From the NCBI GenBank assembly GCA_002483135.1, contig DLHI01000034.1, positions 7,810-71,809 of the forward strand: a stretch of DNA of 64,000 nucleotides, given 5' to 3'. The notes beneath the pieces are model-generated. The model ran no database searches, had not been told where the DNA came from, and saw nothing but the letters and a program-made list of their open reading frames with translations. The stretch comes from Hyphomonadaceae bacterium UBA7672 (lineage in GTDB: Bacteria; Pseudomonadota; Alphaproteobacteria; Caulobacterales; Hyphomonadaceae). Of the stretch, positions 52,997 to 62,173 are shown one piece after another. Made by a program: the position numbers and the translations under genes. Within the stretch, counting starts at the first letter, position 1; each line of letters begins with the position of its first letter.

Positions 52997-54514
52997 CTAC
53001 AGCCCGAGTTTCTTGGTGAGAATCTCGTTCACGGCGGCGGGGTTCGCCTTGCCCTGGCTGGCCTTCATGATCTGGCCGACCATCCAGCCGAGAGTCTTCG
53101 GCTTTTCATGGCCAGCAGCGCGCTGGGCCTTGATCTCCTCGACCTGAGTCGGGTTCGCGGCGAGCACCTCGTCGATCACCTTCTCAATCGCGCCTGTATC
53201 AGTCACCTGCTTCAGGCCCTCGCGATCCACGATCGCGGCGGCGGTGTCGCCGGTGGCGATCATCTTCTGGAACACGTCCTTCGCGATCTTGCCGCTGATC
53301 GTGTTGTTCGCGATCAACGCAACAAGGCCGCCGAGTTGCGCCGCACTGATCGGCGACTGCGACAGCTCGAGCCCTTCCTTGTTGAGATAGCCCAGCAGAT
53401 CCTGCGTGACCCAGTTGGCCGCAAGCCGCGCATCGCCGCCCTTGGCGACCACCTCGAAGTACGCCGACTTGTCCGCATCGCTGGCGAGCAGATTCGCGTC
53501 ATAGTCCTTGAGACCGTAGTCCTTCACAAACCGAGCACGCTTCTGGTCGGGCAGCTCCGGCAACTTCGCCTTGATGCTGTCGACGTACGCGCCACTCAGC
53601 TCCAGCGGCAGCAGGTCCGGATCGGGGAAGTAGCGATAGTCGTGCGCATCTTCCTTCGAACGCATCGAGCGCGTCTCGTCCTTGTCGGCGTTGTAGAGCC
53701 GGGTTTCCTGATCGATCTTGCCGCCGTCCTCCAGGATATCGACCTGGCGGCGCGCCTCGTATTCCGCCGCCATCTGGATGAAACGGAACGAGTTCACGTT
53801 CTTGATCTCGCAACGCGTGCCCAGCTTCTCGAAGCTTCCCGTTTTCTTGTAGTGATCGTAGCCGCCCACCTTGCACACCGACACGTTCACGTCGGCGCGC
53901 AGGTTACCCTTCTCCATGTCGCCGTCGCATGTGCCCAGCGCGATCAGGATCGAGCGCAGCTTCTTTACGTACGCAGCCGCTTCCGCCGGCGAGCGAATAT
54001 CAGGCCGCGAGACGATCTCCATCAGCGCCACGCCCGACCGGTTGAGGTCGACATAGGTCGCGTTGGGATCGAGATCATGAATCGACTTTCCCGCGTCCTG
54101 CTCAAGGTGTAGCCGCTCGATGCCCACGGTGAACGTGTAGCCATCCTCGGCTTCGACATCGATCTGGCCTTCGCCGACGATTGGATGGGCGAACTGCGAG
54201 ATTTGGTAGCCCTGCGGCAGGTCCGGATAGAAGTAGTTCTTCCGGTCAAACCGCGACCACGGATTGATCTTCGCGTTGAGGCCAAGGCCCGTCTTCACGG
54301 CCTGCTCGACGCAGAACTTGTTGATCACCGGCAGCATGCCTGGCATCGCCGCGTCCACCAGCGAGACATTGGTGTTCGGCGCCGCGCCAAAGGCGGTCGG
54401 TGCGCCGGAGAACAGCTTGGAATTTGAAGCCACCTGCGCATGGACCTCGAGCCCCATCACGACTTCCCAGTCGCCGGTGCGGCCTGAAATGATGAAGGGC
54501 TTGCGGTCTGCCAT
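52997..54514 (-). CDS. gatB: Asp-tRNA(Asn)/Glu-tRNA(Gln) amidotransferase subunit B
   Basis: This 505-residue subunit recognises the mischarged tRNA and activates its side chain for amidation with ammonia from GatA. Motifs: WEVVMGLEVHAQVASNSKLF, DLPQGYQISQFAHPI, GIERLHLEQDAGKS, VDLNRSGVALMEIVS, EKGNLRADVNVS, CEIKNVNSFRFIQMA and the C-terminal GatB/Yqey domain with LGWMVGQIMKAS. gatC and gatA are not in the window. The 195 bases downstream, towards ntrY, contain no gene I recognise. Confidence 0.95.
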   Translation of the reverse strand: MADRKPFIISGRTGDWEVVMGLEVHAQVASNSKLFSGAPTAFGAAPNTNVSLVDAAMPGMLPVINKFCVEQAVKTGLGLNAKINPWSRFDRKNYFYPDLPQGYQISQFAHPIVGEGQIDVEAEDGYTFTVGIERLHLEQDAGKSIHDLDPNATYVDLNRSGVALMEIVSRPDIRSPAEAAAYVKKLRSILIALGTCDGDMEKGNLRADVNVSVCKVGGYDHYKKTGSFEKLGTRCEIKNVNSFRFIQMAAEYEARRQVDILEDGGKIDQETRLYNADKDETRSMRSKEDAHDYRYFPDPDLLPLELSGAYVDSIKAKLPELPDQKRARFVKDYGLKDYDANLLASDADKSAYFEVVAKGGDARLAANWVTQDLLGYLNKEGLELSQSPISAAQLGGLVALIANNTISGKIAKDVFQKMIATGDTAAAIVDREGLKQVTDTGAIEKVIDEVLAANPTQVEEIKAQRAAGHEKPKTLGWMVGQIMKASQGKANPAAVNEILTKKLGL

Positions 54515-54646
54515 AGCGTCCTCGAACGGGTGATCGGAGGCTTCTAGCGGTGTTTTCCGGGGGCGTCACCCCGACGGCAAAAAGTCCGGTATGGGTGTCG
54601 GAACCGGCCTCCGGCGCGCGTCTTACTGGCAGAGAGGGAGAAAACG

Positions 54647-55096
54647 ATGACGGACGACCGCACCATCCGCCTCCACCGCGTCCTGCCGACTAGGCCGGAG
54701 AAGGTCTACAAGGCCTTCATCGATGCTGACGCCAAGGCCCGCTGGCTGCCGCCCAACGGCTTCACCTGCAAGGTCCATGAATGGAATCCCAGTGTGGGCG
54801 GGACCTACCGAATGTCCTTCACCAACTTCACGACTGGAAACAGCCACGCCTGGGCCGGCAAGTTCCTCGAACTCGTGCCCGGCGAGCGCGTGAAGTACGC
54901 AGACCGGTTCGTTGATCCCAACCTGCCAGGCGAGATGGTCGTCACCGTCACGCTGAAGAAGGTGATGGTCGGAACCGAGATCACCATCGAGCAGGCCAAC
55001 GTCCCCGCGCCGATCCCGCTGGAGGCATGCTATCTCGGCTGGCAGGAGTCGCTGGAATATCTGACAAAGCTCGTGACGCCGGAAATCCCCGACTGA
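54647..55096 (+). CDS. SRPBCC/AHSA1 family protein
   Basis: This 149-residue protein has a START-like (SRPBCC) fold of the AHSA1 type: RVLPTRPEKVYKAFIDADA, KARWLPPNGF, VGGTYRMSFTN and a C-terminal helix GWQESLEYLTKLV. Such proteins bind small hydrophobic ligands; AHSA1 in eukaryotes activates Hsp90, but bacterial members are mostly uncharacterised. The ATG follows GAGAGGGAGAAAACG. It stands alone, divergent from gatB and convergent with the EAL gene, whose stop is the next base. Confidence 0.85.
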   Translation: MTDDRTIRLHRVLPTRPEKVYKAFIDADAKARWLPPNGFTCKVHEWNPSVGGTYRMSFTNFTTGNSHAWAGKFLELVPGERVKYADRFVDPNLPGEMVVTVTLKKVMVGTEITIEQANVPAPIPLEACYLGWQESLEYLTKLVTPEIPD

Positions 55097-56161
55097 TCAG
55101 GGCGCCGACGCCTCGAACGCCACACCGATATCCGGCAGGCGCAGCGGCATATCGTAGGCATAGCCCTGCACGAAATCGCAGCCGATGGCGTGCAGTTCCT
55201 CGGCGATCACCCTGTCCTCGATGCCCTCGGCCGTGACGGTCATTCCAAGGCTGCGGATCAGCCCGGTCAGCGCCGTCACGATCCGGCACGCGCGCGGCTG
55301 GCGGATCATCCGGCACAGACGCGGATCGAGCTTCACGCCGTCAGCGGGAATTTCCGCGAGCCAAGCGAACGAAGAATGCCCCGCCCCGAAATCGTCCAGC
55401 ACGATACCGGCGCCGGCGGCGCGGAACGCAGCCAGCGCTCCCAGCGCGCCCTCGAAATCCCGCAGCGCCGCCTGCTCGGTCAATTCCACGCGCAGCACGC
55501 CATGCGGAAGCCGGGCATCGCGGATGACTGCAGCCGCCTCTTCCACCAGCATGGGGCGTGCGATCTCCGCAGCCGACAGGTTCACCTGCATGAACACGTC
55601 GCGCCCTTCGGCCCGAAGGCGAGCCAGCGTCTCCGCTGACTTTGCGAGCATCACGGGCGCAATCGCCGTCCAGTCTGTATCGCCGCCCATCCCCACCAGC
55701 GAATCGGGGCCGACCAGTTGCCCGTCCGGCGCGCGAAATCGAGCCAGCGCCTCGAACCCGGCGACCTCAAGCGTACTCAGCCGCCGGATCGGCTGGAACA
55801 CCGGTTCCACATTGCTCTCGCCGTGAACCATCCGCTCGCCGGTCTCGGCAGGAACGATCAGGCCCCGCGCAACACCCACATCGTGGAACGCGCCGAAAAA
55901 ATGTGCCGGCTGTCCGTTCAGCAGCGTGACCCGGATGTCGATTGGGTCCCCGGCCCTTCCCTGGCGCAGCGGTGTCGCGATCCGCACCCGCGCGAGCCCA
56001 TCCATCTGCTCCAGCAGCGCCTGCAGCGCCCATTTCCCGTCCAGCTTCGCCAGCGGCCCGCCCGGATCCGCGCGGATAGTCAGAACGCCTTCCGCCGCGC
56101 TCCACGACCACAAGGCCGCGCGCGCGGAAGTTCCGGTCTTGTCGGCAGCGAGATAACCCAT
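55097..56161 (-). CDS. EAL domain protein, probable c-di-GMP phosphodiesterase
   Basis: This 354-residue protein has an N-terminal PAS-like part (about 15-100, WSWSAAEGVLTI and a final FGAFHDVG) and a C-terminal EAL domain. Catalytic elements are kept: GFEALARFR (EAL), VNLSAAEI (Asn), RVELTEQ (Glu), VLDDFGAGHSS (DD pair), VKLD (Lys), AEGIED (Glu) and QGYAYDMPL (Gln). It should hydrolyse c-di-GMP to pGpG, subject to the PAS input. No GGDEF domain or membrane segment is present. It follows the M16 peptidase gene on the same strand, 14 bases on. Confidence 0.87.
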   Translation of the reverse strand: MGYLAADKTGTSARAALWSWSAAEGVLTIRADPGGPLAKLDGKWALQALLEQMDGLARVRIATPLRQGRAGDPIDIRVTLLNGQPAHFFGAFHDVGVARGLIVPAETGERMVHGESNVEPVFQPIRRLSTLEVAGFEALARFRAPDGQLVGPDSLVGMGGDTDWTAIAPVMLAKSAETLARLRAEGRDVFMQVNLSAAEIARPMLVEEAAAVIRDARLPHGVLRVELTEQAALRDFEGALGALAAFRAAGAGIVLDDFGAGHSSFAWLAEIPADGVKLDPRLCRMIRQPRACRIVTALTGLIRSLGMTVTAEGIEDRVIAEELHAIGCDFVQGYAYDMPLRLPDIGVAFEASAP

Positions 56162-56175
56162 GAGGCCCCAGCGAA

Positions 56176-57441
56176 TCAGCTGGTCGAGACAAACGCCTCT
56201 GCCGCGGCAAGTCCAGCCTTTGGACCCACGGCGCTCGCCAATGCCGCGCTGGCCAACATGTCGCCTCCCACGCGCGCAACATCGGCGACCGTTACGGCTC
56301 CGATATGGCCAAGCGTCTCCTCGACACTGATCATGCGATCGAAGGTCAGCAGTTCATACGCTGCAGAGCCCGCTCGCGCCGCCGGCGCTTCCGCCGCCAT
56401 CGCGAACTGCGCTGCTGCGATTGCCTTGGCGCGATCAAGCTCCCCTTGTGTCGGGCCGTTCGCCGCAAGGTCAGCCCAGATGTCTGCCGTCAGGCTGGCT
56501 ACATCCCCGGCGTCCGCCGGATCGCAACCGGCATAAACTGAGACCCTGCCGCAATCACTGTGCTGATCGCACGAGGCGTCAATCGTGTAGGCCAGCCCCC
56601 GCGCCTCACGCACCTCCTGGAACAGGCGCGAAGCCATGCCGCCGCCGAGAACCTCGGCGAATATCCTCGCTGCAAATCGGTCGCCCGACGTCGCCGAAGC
56701 CGATGGGCGCGCCAGCACGAGATGGCATTGCTCAAGCTTGCGCACATCGCTCCGCACCCCGGAGGTCGCCGGCGCCGGCGCCTGCGTCACCGGACCAGAC
56801 CGCACGGGCCGAGCGCCGAGCCAGCGCTCGGTACGCTTCACGATGGCATCGCGATCATAGGCGCCGGCAACAGACACAACCGTACGACGCGGCGAATAGT
56901 TCGCCTCTGCAAAGTCGAACAGATCATCCCGGCGCAGCGCCTTCAGCGTGTCCTTCTCTCCAAGGATCGCCCGACCCAACGGATGGTTGGGATAGCAGGC
57001 CTGCTGAATTAGCTCGAACACCAGGTCGTCAGGCTGGTCCAGCGCCTCGCCCATCTCCTGAAGCACCACACCTTTCTCGCGCTCGATCTCGCTTTCCGGA
57101 TGATCCGGCGCGAACACCATGGAGAGCGCAAGGTCGAGCATGTCTGGCGCATCCGGCGACAGGCAACGGACGAAATAGTTCGTCATCTCGTAGCCGGTGG
57201 CCGCATTGATCACGCCGCCGCGCGCCTCGACCGCTTCGGCGATCTGCTGCGCCGATAGCCCCGCTGCGCCCTTGAACGCCATGTGCTCAAGGAAGTGCGC
57301 GAGACCGCTGTGCGCATCCGCTTCGTGCCGCGCACCGGCTGCGAGGAACACGCCAACCGCCGCCGTACGCAGGCCCGGCATCGGATCGAACACGATCCGC
57401 GCGCCATTGTTCAGCGTCACGATTTCCCGGCCGTCGGCCAT
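56176..57441 (-). CDS. M16 family zinc peptidase (MPP/PqqL-like)
   Basis: This 421-residue peptidase carries the inverted zinc motif HxxEH in LAHFLEHMAFKGA, a third ligand Glu in VVLQEMGEALD and the C-terminal substrate-binding half with FQEVREARGLAYTIDASC. The best characterised relatives are mitochondrial processing peptidases; bacterial single-chain members of this length are thought to degrade peptides or transit-like sequences. The ATG at 57441 overlaps the thrC stop (TGATG), and the pairing thrC-M16 is widespread in alphaproteobacteria. Confidence 0.92.
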   Translation of the reverse strand: MADGREIVTLNNGARIVFDPMPGLRTAAVGVFLAAGARHEADAHSGLAHFLEHMAFKGAAGLSAQQIAEAVEARGGVINAATGYEMTNYFVRCLSPDAPDMLDLALSMVFAPDHPESEIEREKGVVLQEMGEALDQPDDLVFELIQQACYPNHPLGRAILGEKDTLKALRRDDLFDFAEANYSPRRTVVSVAGAYDRDAIVKRTERWLGARPVRSGPVTQAPAPATSGVRSDVRKLEQCHLVLARPSASATSGDRFAARIFAEVLGGGMASRLFQEVREARGLAYTIDASCDQHSDCGRVSVYAGCDPADAGDVASLTADIWADLAANGPTQGELDRAKAIAAAQFAMAAEAPAARAGSAAYELLTFDRMISVEETLGHIGAVTVADVARVGGDMLASAALASAVGPKAGLAAAEAFVSTS

Positions 57442-58823
57442 CAGCGACGCCCCGCAACGACGCTGTCGATGCGTTGGCGTACATAGTCTGCGCTCATGGG
57501 GCCGACTTCAAACTTCTCGGGCCGCGCGGCGAAGTCCAGCGCCCGATCAGGTAGGCCGACCTTGAGTCCCAGCGCACGCTCGACGGTTTCGGGAAACTTC
57601 GCGGCATGGGCTGTCGCCAGCGTCACGACAGGTCCATCCGTCTTCCCACGCCGGGCCGCCGCAAGGCCCACTGCCGTATGCGGACAGACAACCCATCCGG
57701 TTTCCTTCAGGGTCCGGCGCATCTCCGCCACGGTCTCATCGTCGCTGACGCGCTCGGCGGCAAAGCCTGTAGAGACAAACCACTCCGCCGCGCCTTTCGG
57801 CAATTCGGCTTGCCCCCGTTCCGCAAGCTGCGCGTAGGCGGCCGCAACCGACTCTCCCTTGCGACCCGTCGCATCAAACAGCAGCCGCTCGAAGTTCGAC
57901 GGCAACTGAATGTCCATCGCCGGGCTCAGCGTTGCCGCCGTCTTCCCCTTGGTGAGCGCCTGTCCGCCGATCAGCCGCGCCATCGCGTCGTTCGCGTTGA
58001 CCGCCGCCACGATGTCGAGCCCGGCCAGCAAACCACACCGCCACGCCACATAGGCCGCCAGCGCATCGCCGAAATTGCCGGTCGGTACGACGAAACGAAC
58101 GTGCCGCCCCTCGCCCAGCTGAGCTTGCGCCTGCGCGAAATAGACGCTCTGCGCCGCCACGCGCGTCCAGTTGATCGAGTTCACCGCCGCCAGGCTGGAG
58201 CGGCGGCGAAACTGGTCATCCGCCAGCAGCTGTTTCAGGATTGCCTGCGTGCCGTCGAAATCGCCCTCTAGCGCCAGGTTCAGCACATTGTCTGCGCCGG
58301 TCGCTGTCATGAACAGGCGCTGCGTCGGCGACACCCGGTCAAGCGGATGAAGAATGACGATGTCGACATTCTTGGAGCCCGCGAATGCAGACGCCGCCGC
58401 CCCGCCCGTGTCGCCCGACGTGGCGCACAGGATAGTCATTCGCTCGCCGCGCTGTTCGAGCAGGTAGTCGTACAGCTGCGCGATCAGGCGCATCGCCACG
58501 TCCTTGAACGCCAGAGTTGGCCCGTGATGCAGCTCCAGCATCCAGCGATCCGGCCCCACCTCGACCAGCGGGGCAACAGATTGATGTGCAAACGGCGCAT
58601 AAGCCCGCTCGCACAGGCCCCGGATCACATCGGCGCCAAGCGCATCGCCCGCAAATGCGGACAGTACCCGCACAGCCGTATCGACATAGCTCGCGGGCTT
58701 CGCTGGCGTCAGCGCCGGATAACGCTCCGGGCAGAACAGGCCGCCGTCCGGGGCAAGGCCCAGCAGGCTCGCCGAGACGAAGTCGACCGGCGCTGCGTTG
58801 CCCCGTGTGGAAATGTACTTCAT
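57441..58823 (-). CDS. thrC: Threonine synthase
   Basis: This 460-residue PLP enzyme converts O-phosphohomoserine to threonine. It has the N-terminal YISTRGNAAPVDF, the PLP Lys in GPTLAFKDVAMR, the SGDTGGAA phosphate loop, PTGNFGDALAAYVA and a GRKGESVAAAYAQL region. The length and organisation match the class I (bacterial/yeast) type. The ATG at 58823 overlaps the SURF1-family stop (four bases), so the oxidase-assembly gene and thrC share an operon. Confidence 0.95.
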   Translation of the reverse strand: MKYISTRGNAAPVDFVSASLLGLAPDGGLFCPERYPALTPAKPASYVDTAVRVLSAFAGDALGADVIRGLCERAYAPFAHQSVAPLVEVGPDRWMLELHHGPTLAFKDVAMRLIAQLYDYLLEQRGERMTILCATSGDTGGAAASAFAGSKNVDIVILHPLDRVSPTQRLFMTATGADNVLNLALEGDFDGTQAILKQLLADDQFRRRSSLAAVNSINWTRVAAQSVYFAQAQAQLGEGRHVRFVVPTGNFGDALAAYVAWRCGLLAGLDIVAAVNANDAMARLIGGQALTKGKTAATLSPAMDIQLPSNFERLLFDATGRKGESVAAAYAQLAERGQAELPKGAAEWFVSTGFAAERVSDDETVAEMRRTLKETGWVVCPHTAVGLAAARRGKTDGPVVTLATAHAAKFPETVERALGLKVGLPDRALDFAARPEKFEVGPMSADYVRQRIDSVVAGRR

Positions 58824-59515
58824 CCGTCAGCCCTGCCGAACCGCAGGCGTCCGGCCCGCGCGTGAAACACCGCGTATATCACCAGGAACGCCACCGCCAT
58901 CCCGAACCATGTGACGGCATATCCGATGTGCGTTTCCGGCGGCGTCCGCGCCAGGAAGGACGGCACGCCCGCATATGGCGTCACAATGAAGTCGGCCTTC
59001 AGATCGGGCGCTGCAAGCGCCTTGCGCATCGCGACAGCGTCAAACCAGTGCCACTCGTTTCGCGCAGGCGCATTGTCGGGCGCCATCGCCGATTTCTCCG
59101 GCCATGGTTCCACAATATAGCGATCGATGACCGGTCTGGCGCTCGCGCCCTCGGGGAGTTGTCCGCCTGGCCCGCCAATGACCAGCGCCTCGAACCCCGA
59201 CTCCAGCAGGATGGGCCGGCCGCAGAGTTCCGACACCTGGAACAGGCGCCAGCCCGGCGATCCGCCGGCATCGTTTCCGAACAGGCGCAAGGCCGGCCCG
59301 CGCCCTGTCGGCGGCACGGTCACCTGCCCCTCGGCAATCCCCGCCGTACAGACCTGCTCAAGCGTCAGCGGGGCAGCCAGCGCCGCCTGCTCGAACTCTC
59401 TGATGAGATCCGCCTTCCATCCCGCGCGCTGAGCCTGCCATACGCCCAGTGCGATCAGCGCAGCCAGGATCGGCACGGCAAACAGCGTCAGGATTGGCAA
59501 CGGCCGGAAATACAT
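58820..59515 (-). CDS. SURF1 family cytochrome oxidase assembly protein
   Basis: This 231-residue protein has the SURF1 plan: TM1 (LFAVPILAALIALGVWQAQRA), a periplasmic domain with VTVPPTG, PGWRLFQVSELCG and ILLESGF, and TM2 with the signature HIGYAVTWFGMAVAFLVIYAVF (read as GYAVTWFGMA). SURF1 helps insert heme a into subunit I of aa3-type oxidase. The segment ARNEWHWFDAVAM is also family-like. It is the downstream part of the oxidase locus, coupled to thrC. Confidence 0.92.
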   Translation of the reverse strand: MYFRPLPILTLFAVPILAALIALGVWQAQRAGWKADLIREFEQAALAAPLTLEQVCTAGIAEGQVTVPPTGRGPALRLFGNDAGGSPGWRLFQVSELCGRPILLESGFEALVIGGPGGQLPEGASARPVIDRYIVEPWPEKSAMAPDNAPARNEWHWFDAVAMRKALAAPDLKADFIVTPYAGVPSFLARTPPETHIGYAVTWFGMAVAFLVIYAVFHARAGRLRFGRADG

Positions 59516-59547
59516 GGCGTGGGTTTAGCCCATAGCCGCTGCCCCGG

Positions 59548-59916
59548 CTACTCGTCGGTTCTGTCCAGCGGACGCGCCTGTCCCGCCTTGTGCTTCCATT
59601 GCAGAGCGAACAGCAACGCCTTCACCGGCCTCAGCAGCAGAAGGCAGAACCCCAGCGTCAGCGGCGGCCAGATCAGGATGTGGACCCAGGCCGGCGGCCG
59701 GAACGCAAACTCGAAGAACATGGCCGACGGCACGATCACGATCAGGGCCGCGAACATCACGAAAAACGACGGACCATCACCCGCATCGGCAATCGTGAGA
59801 TCGGCCCCGCACGCCTCGCACCGCGTCTTGAAACGGAGATAGCCGTCGAACACACGCCCTTCGCCGCAGTTAGGGCATTTGCATCCCAGCCCGGCGGATA
59901 GCGCACTGACAGCCAT
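59548..59916 (-). CDS. DUF983 family zinc-ribbon membrane protein
   Basis: This 122-residue protein has an N-terminal four-Cys zinc ribbon (CKCPNCGEG and CEACGADL) and two hydrophobic segments (FFVMFAALIVIVPSAMFFEF; ILIWPPLTLGFCLLLL). DUF983 proteins sit in cytochrome oxidase loci of alphaproteobacteria, as here between the oxidase genes and SURF1; a part in oxidase assembly is inferred from this, not shown. It ends 32 bases before the SURF1 start. Confidence 0.9.
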   Translation of the reverse strand: MAVSALSAGLGCKCPNCGEGRVFDGYLRFKTRCEACGADLTIADAGDGPSFFVMFAALIVIVPSAMFFEFAFRPPAWVHILIWPPLTLGFCLLLLRPVKALLFALQWKHKAGQARPLDRTDE

Positions 59917-59927
59917 GACATGATCCT

Positions 59928-60614
59928 TCAGATCGGTTTCCAGGCCTCGTCGCCAAGCGGAAAAGGCAGGACGTGGCAGGCCACGTAGAAGACGATCCAG
60001 ACGACCGCCACCACGATCCAGTTAAGAGCCGCAAACCGAAACCCCAAGGGCCGCTCCCGCGTCACAATGCCCGCGATCGCAAGCACGCTCGGAATGGCCA
60101 GCAGTATGAATCCGAGCCCCACCTGCATCAGGAAGGCGCGGGTCAGCCCGTTCAGCAGGTAGGTGTTCAGGAAGTCTGGCGGAAACGCTGTGTCACCCTG
60201 CCACTGCATCGCTATGAAAGCGCACCCGGCAAGGCCGGCAAGCAACGCGCAGATGGCCGCGACAGAGGCGGCAAGCAGGCGTGACTTGAAGAGGTAGATC
60301 GAACCAGCCGCCAGCGCGCCAGCCAGCAACATCAGCAGCGTACCGATCAACAGCGGCGCTGGCGCCAGCGCACCGATATCTCCAATCGGATGGAAGCGCT
60401 CGACCCCGACAATGCCTTGGCCGGTCCGGAAGTTGGTCTCGACGTTGGAATGCCCGCCGCCGCTCCAGATCTGCTGCGCGCTCTCGAACAGCGGCGGCTG
60501 CCCCGGCGCCAACGCCGGAAGAAAAGCCATCAGCCAGAGGACAACAGCGATTACCTGCACGGCGAGGAATGCGATCAGTCCCGCATGCCTCGCCAGCAGA
60601 TCTCGCGCGGCCAT
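59928..60614 (-). CDS. Unrecognised membrane protein inside the cytochrome oxidase locus
   Basis: This 228-residue protein starts at the ATG at 60614, 13 bases after a GGGGCC, and ends 11 bases before DUF983. Five hydrophobic segments can be placed near residues 12-35 (GLIAFLAVQVIAVVLWLMAF), 86-110 (LLIGTLLMLLAGALAAGSIY), 115-135, 155-180 (VGLGFILLAIPSVLAIAGIV) and 190-212 (WIVVAVVWIVFYVACHVLPF). A 45-residue loop after the first helix (SGGGHSNVETNFRTGQGI, then GVERFHP) should be periplasmic. I do not recognise the family. Its place between ctaE and DUF983 suggests a link to the oxidase, but no metal- or heme-binding motif is evident. Confidence 0.72.
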   Translation of the reverse strand: MAARDLLARHAGLIAFLAVQVIAVVLWLMAFLPALAPGQPPLFESAQQIWSGGGHSNVETNFRTGQGIVGVERFHPIGDIGALAPAPLLIGTLLMLLAGALAAGSIYLFKSRLLAASVAAICALLAGLAGCAFIAMQWQGDTAFPPDFLNTYLLNGLTRAFLMQVGLGFILLAIPSVLAIAGIVTRERPLGFRFAALNWIVVAVVWIVFYVACHVLPFPLGDEAWKPI

Positions 60615-60627
60615 CAGTAGAGGCCCC

Positions 60628-61536
60628 TCAGTGGCCCGCGCCCGGCGCGCCCGAACCCCAGACAAGGTGCGGCGTCACGTAGACGAAGGCGAACAGGAAC
60701 AGCCACACCACGTCGACGAAGTGCCAGTACCAGGCGGCAAACTCGAAGCCGAGATGCTTGTTGGGCTTCATGCCGCCGGCCAGGAGGCGGCCGAGGCAAA
60801 CCATCAGGAACAGCGTCCCGATGACGACGTGCGCGCCGTGGAATCCCGTCGCCATGAAGAATGCCGAACCGTAGAGCGAACCGCCATACGAGAAGCCGGC
60901 TTCCATATACTCGACAACCTGCAGCGATGTGAACGCCATGCCCAGGATGATCGTCAGCGTGAGGCCCGTGATCGCGGCCTTGCGATCATTCACCTGAAGC
61001 GCATGGTGAGCCCACGTAACTGTCGTGCCCGACAGCAGCAGGATCAGCGTGTTGATCAGCGGCAGGTGGAACGGGTCGAACGGCTTCACGACGTGCTCGC
61101 CGCTCGCTTCCATGACCGGCCATTCGTTCCAGTGAACGAGAGCGCTATAGGCGGGGTTGGCGAGATCTGTGTGCGCCGGGTTGGCGCGCAGCGTGTGGTA
61201 GATCGCCATCTCGAAGAATTCCCAGAACCACGCCACGAAGAACATGACTTCGGACGCGATGAAGAGAACCATGCCGTAGCGCAGGGAGATCTGGACGACC
61301 TCGGTATGGTCGCCGCCGCGGCTTTCCTTGAGGACATCGCCCCACCAGCCGATCAGCACGAACACGAGGGCGATGAAACCGGGAACCGGGCCCCACCAAT
61401 TCCCCTGCTCGACAAACCACAGGCCCTTCATGGCGCCCGCGGCCCCCAGCGCCATGGTCAGCATGGCGAGCGAGGCCAGCAGCGGCCACGGGCTCGGCTT
61501 CACCAGGTGATAGTCGTGCTTGACGTCGCCAGCCAT
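60628..61536 (-). CDS. ctaE: Cytochrome c oxidase subunit III
   Basis: This 302-residue membrane subunit of aa3-type oxidase has seven helices. Motifs: YHLVKPSPWPLLASLA, ISLRYGMVLFIASEVMFFVAWFW (read ASEVMFFVAWFW), TTVTWAHHAL, GFHGAHVVIGTLFL and EFAAWYWHFVDVVWLFLF (read AWYWHFVDVVWLF). The ATG at 61536 follows GAGGGACTGAAGCC; an upstream extension is not family-like. It lies downstream of ctaG with 70 bases between. Confidence 0.95.
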   Translation of the reverse strand: MAGDVKHDYHLVKPSPWPLLASLAMLTMALGAAGAMKGLWFVEQGNWWGPVPGFIALVFVLIGWWGDVLKESRGGDHTEVVQISLRYGMVLFIASEVMFFVAWFWEFFEMAIYHTLRANPAHTDLANPAYSALVHWNEWPVMEASGEHVVKPFDPFHLPLINTLILLLSGTTVTWAHHALQVNDRKAAITGLTLTIILGMAFTSLQVVEYMEAGFSYGGSLYGSAFFMATGFHGAHVVIGTLFLMVCLGRLLAGGMKPNKHLGFEFAAWYWHFVDVVWLFLFAFVYVTPHLVWGSGAPGAGH

Positions 61537-61606
61537 GGCTTCAGTCCCTCGATCTTGCGGATTGGGGGTATCCCCTTTCCGCCGTCCATTGTCTCCCACC
61601 AGCGGC

Positions 61607-62173
61607 CTAGTTGACCGCCGATGCGTTCTTAGTCTGCACAGCGGCTTGCGGGCCAGATGCGCGATAATACGTATACGAAAGCGTTATGCCGTTCACGTCG
61701 TCCGCCTGCCAGTCCTTGGCCATATCCGGGGCCACAAAGAACACGACGGGAATCTCGACCGTCTCGCCGGGCTGGTAGGTCTGCTCGGTAAAACAGAAGC
61801 ACTGTATCTTGTTGAAGTAGCGCCCGATCTTGTGCGGCACGACATTGAATGTCGCCATCGCATTCACCGGCTCGGACGAAGTGTTGGTCACCTCGTAGTA
61901 GATCATCATGGTCTCGCCGAGCTTCACATCGACATGCCCCTGCATGGCGCGGAACTTCAGCGGCGCCGCCGGATCGACATTGGCGTCGAACGACACGCGC
62001 ACAACGCGGTCGAGAACTTCGGTCGGACGTGAGACAGCAACCTGCGTCGTGCCGCCAAACCCTGTCAGACGGCAGAAGGTCGAATACAGCGGCTCGGCGG
62101 CAAAGCTCAGCCCCAGCATGCCGACAGCAACGCCGCTCAGGATGAAGGTCGTGAGGCGGGCGCGCTTATTCAA
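61607..62173 (-). CDS. ctaG: Cytochrome c oxidase assembly protein CtaG (Cox11)
   Basis: This 188-residue copper chaperone loads CuB of subunit I. It has one N-terminal helix (FILSGVAVGMLGLSFAA), then YSTFCRLTGFGGTTQ, a periplasmic immunoglobulin-like domain and the copper motif QCFCFTEQTYQPGE. No ATG is available; the TTG at 62173, preceded by GGGGTACGGCC, gives the usual length and overlaps the previous gene's stop (TTGAATAA). A TTG at 62206 would add eleven residues. Confidence 0.92.
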   Translation of the reverse strand: MNKRARLTTFILSGVAVGMLGLSFAAEPLYSTFCRLTGFGGTTQVAVSRPTEVLDRVVRVSFDANVDPAAPLKFRAMQGHVDVKLGETMMIYYEVTNTSSEPVNAMATFNVVPHKIGRYFNKIQCFCFTEQTYQPGETVEIPVVFFVAPDMAKDWQADDVNGITLSYTYYRASGPQAAVQTKNASAVN

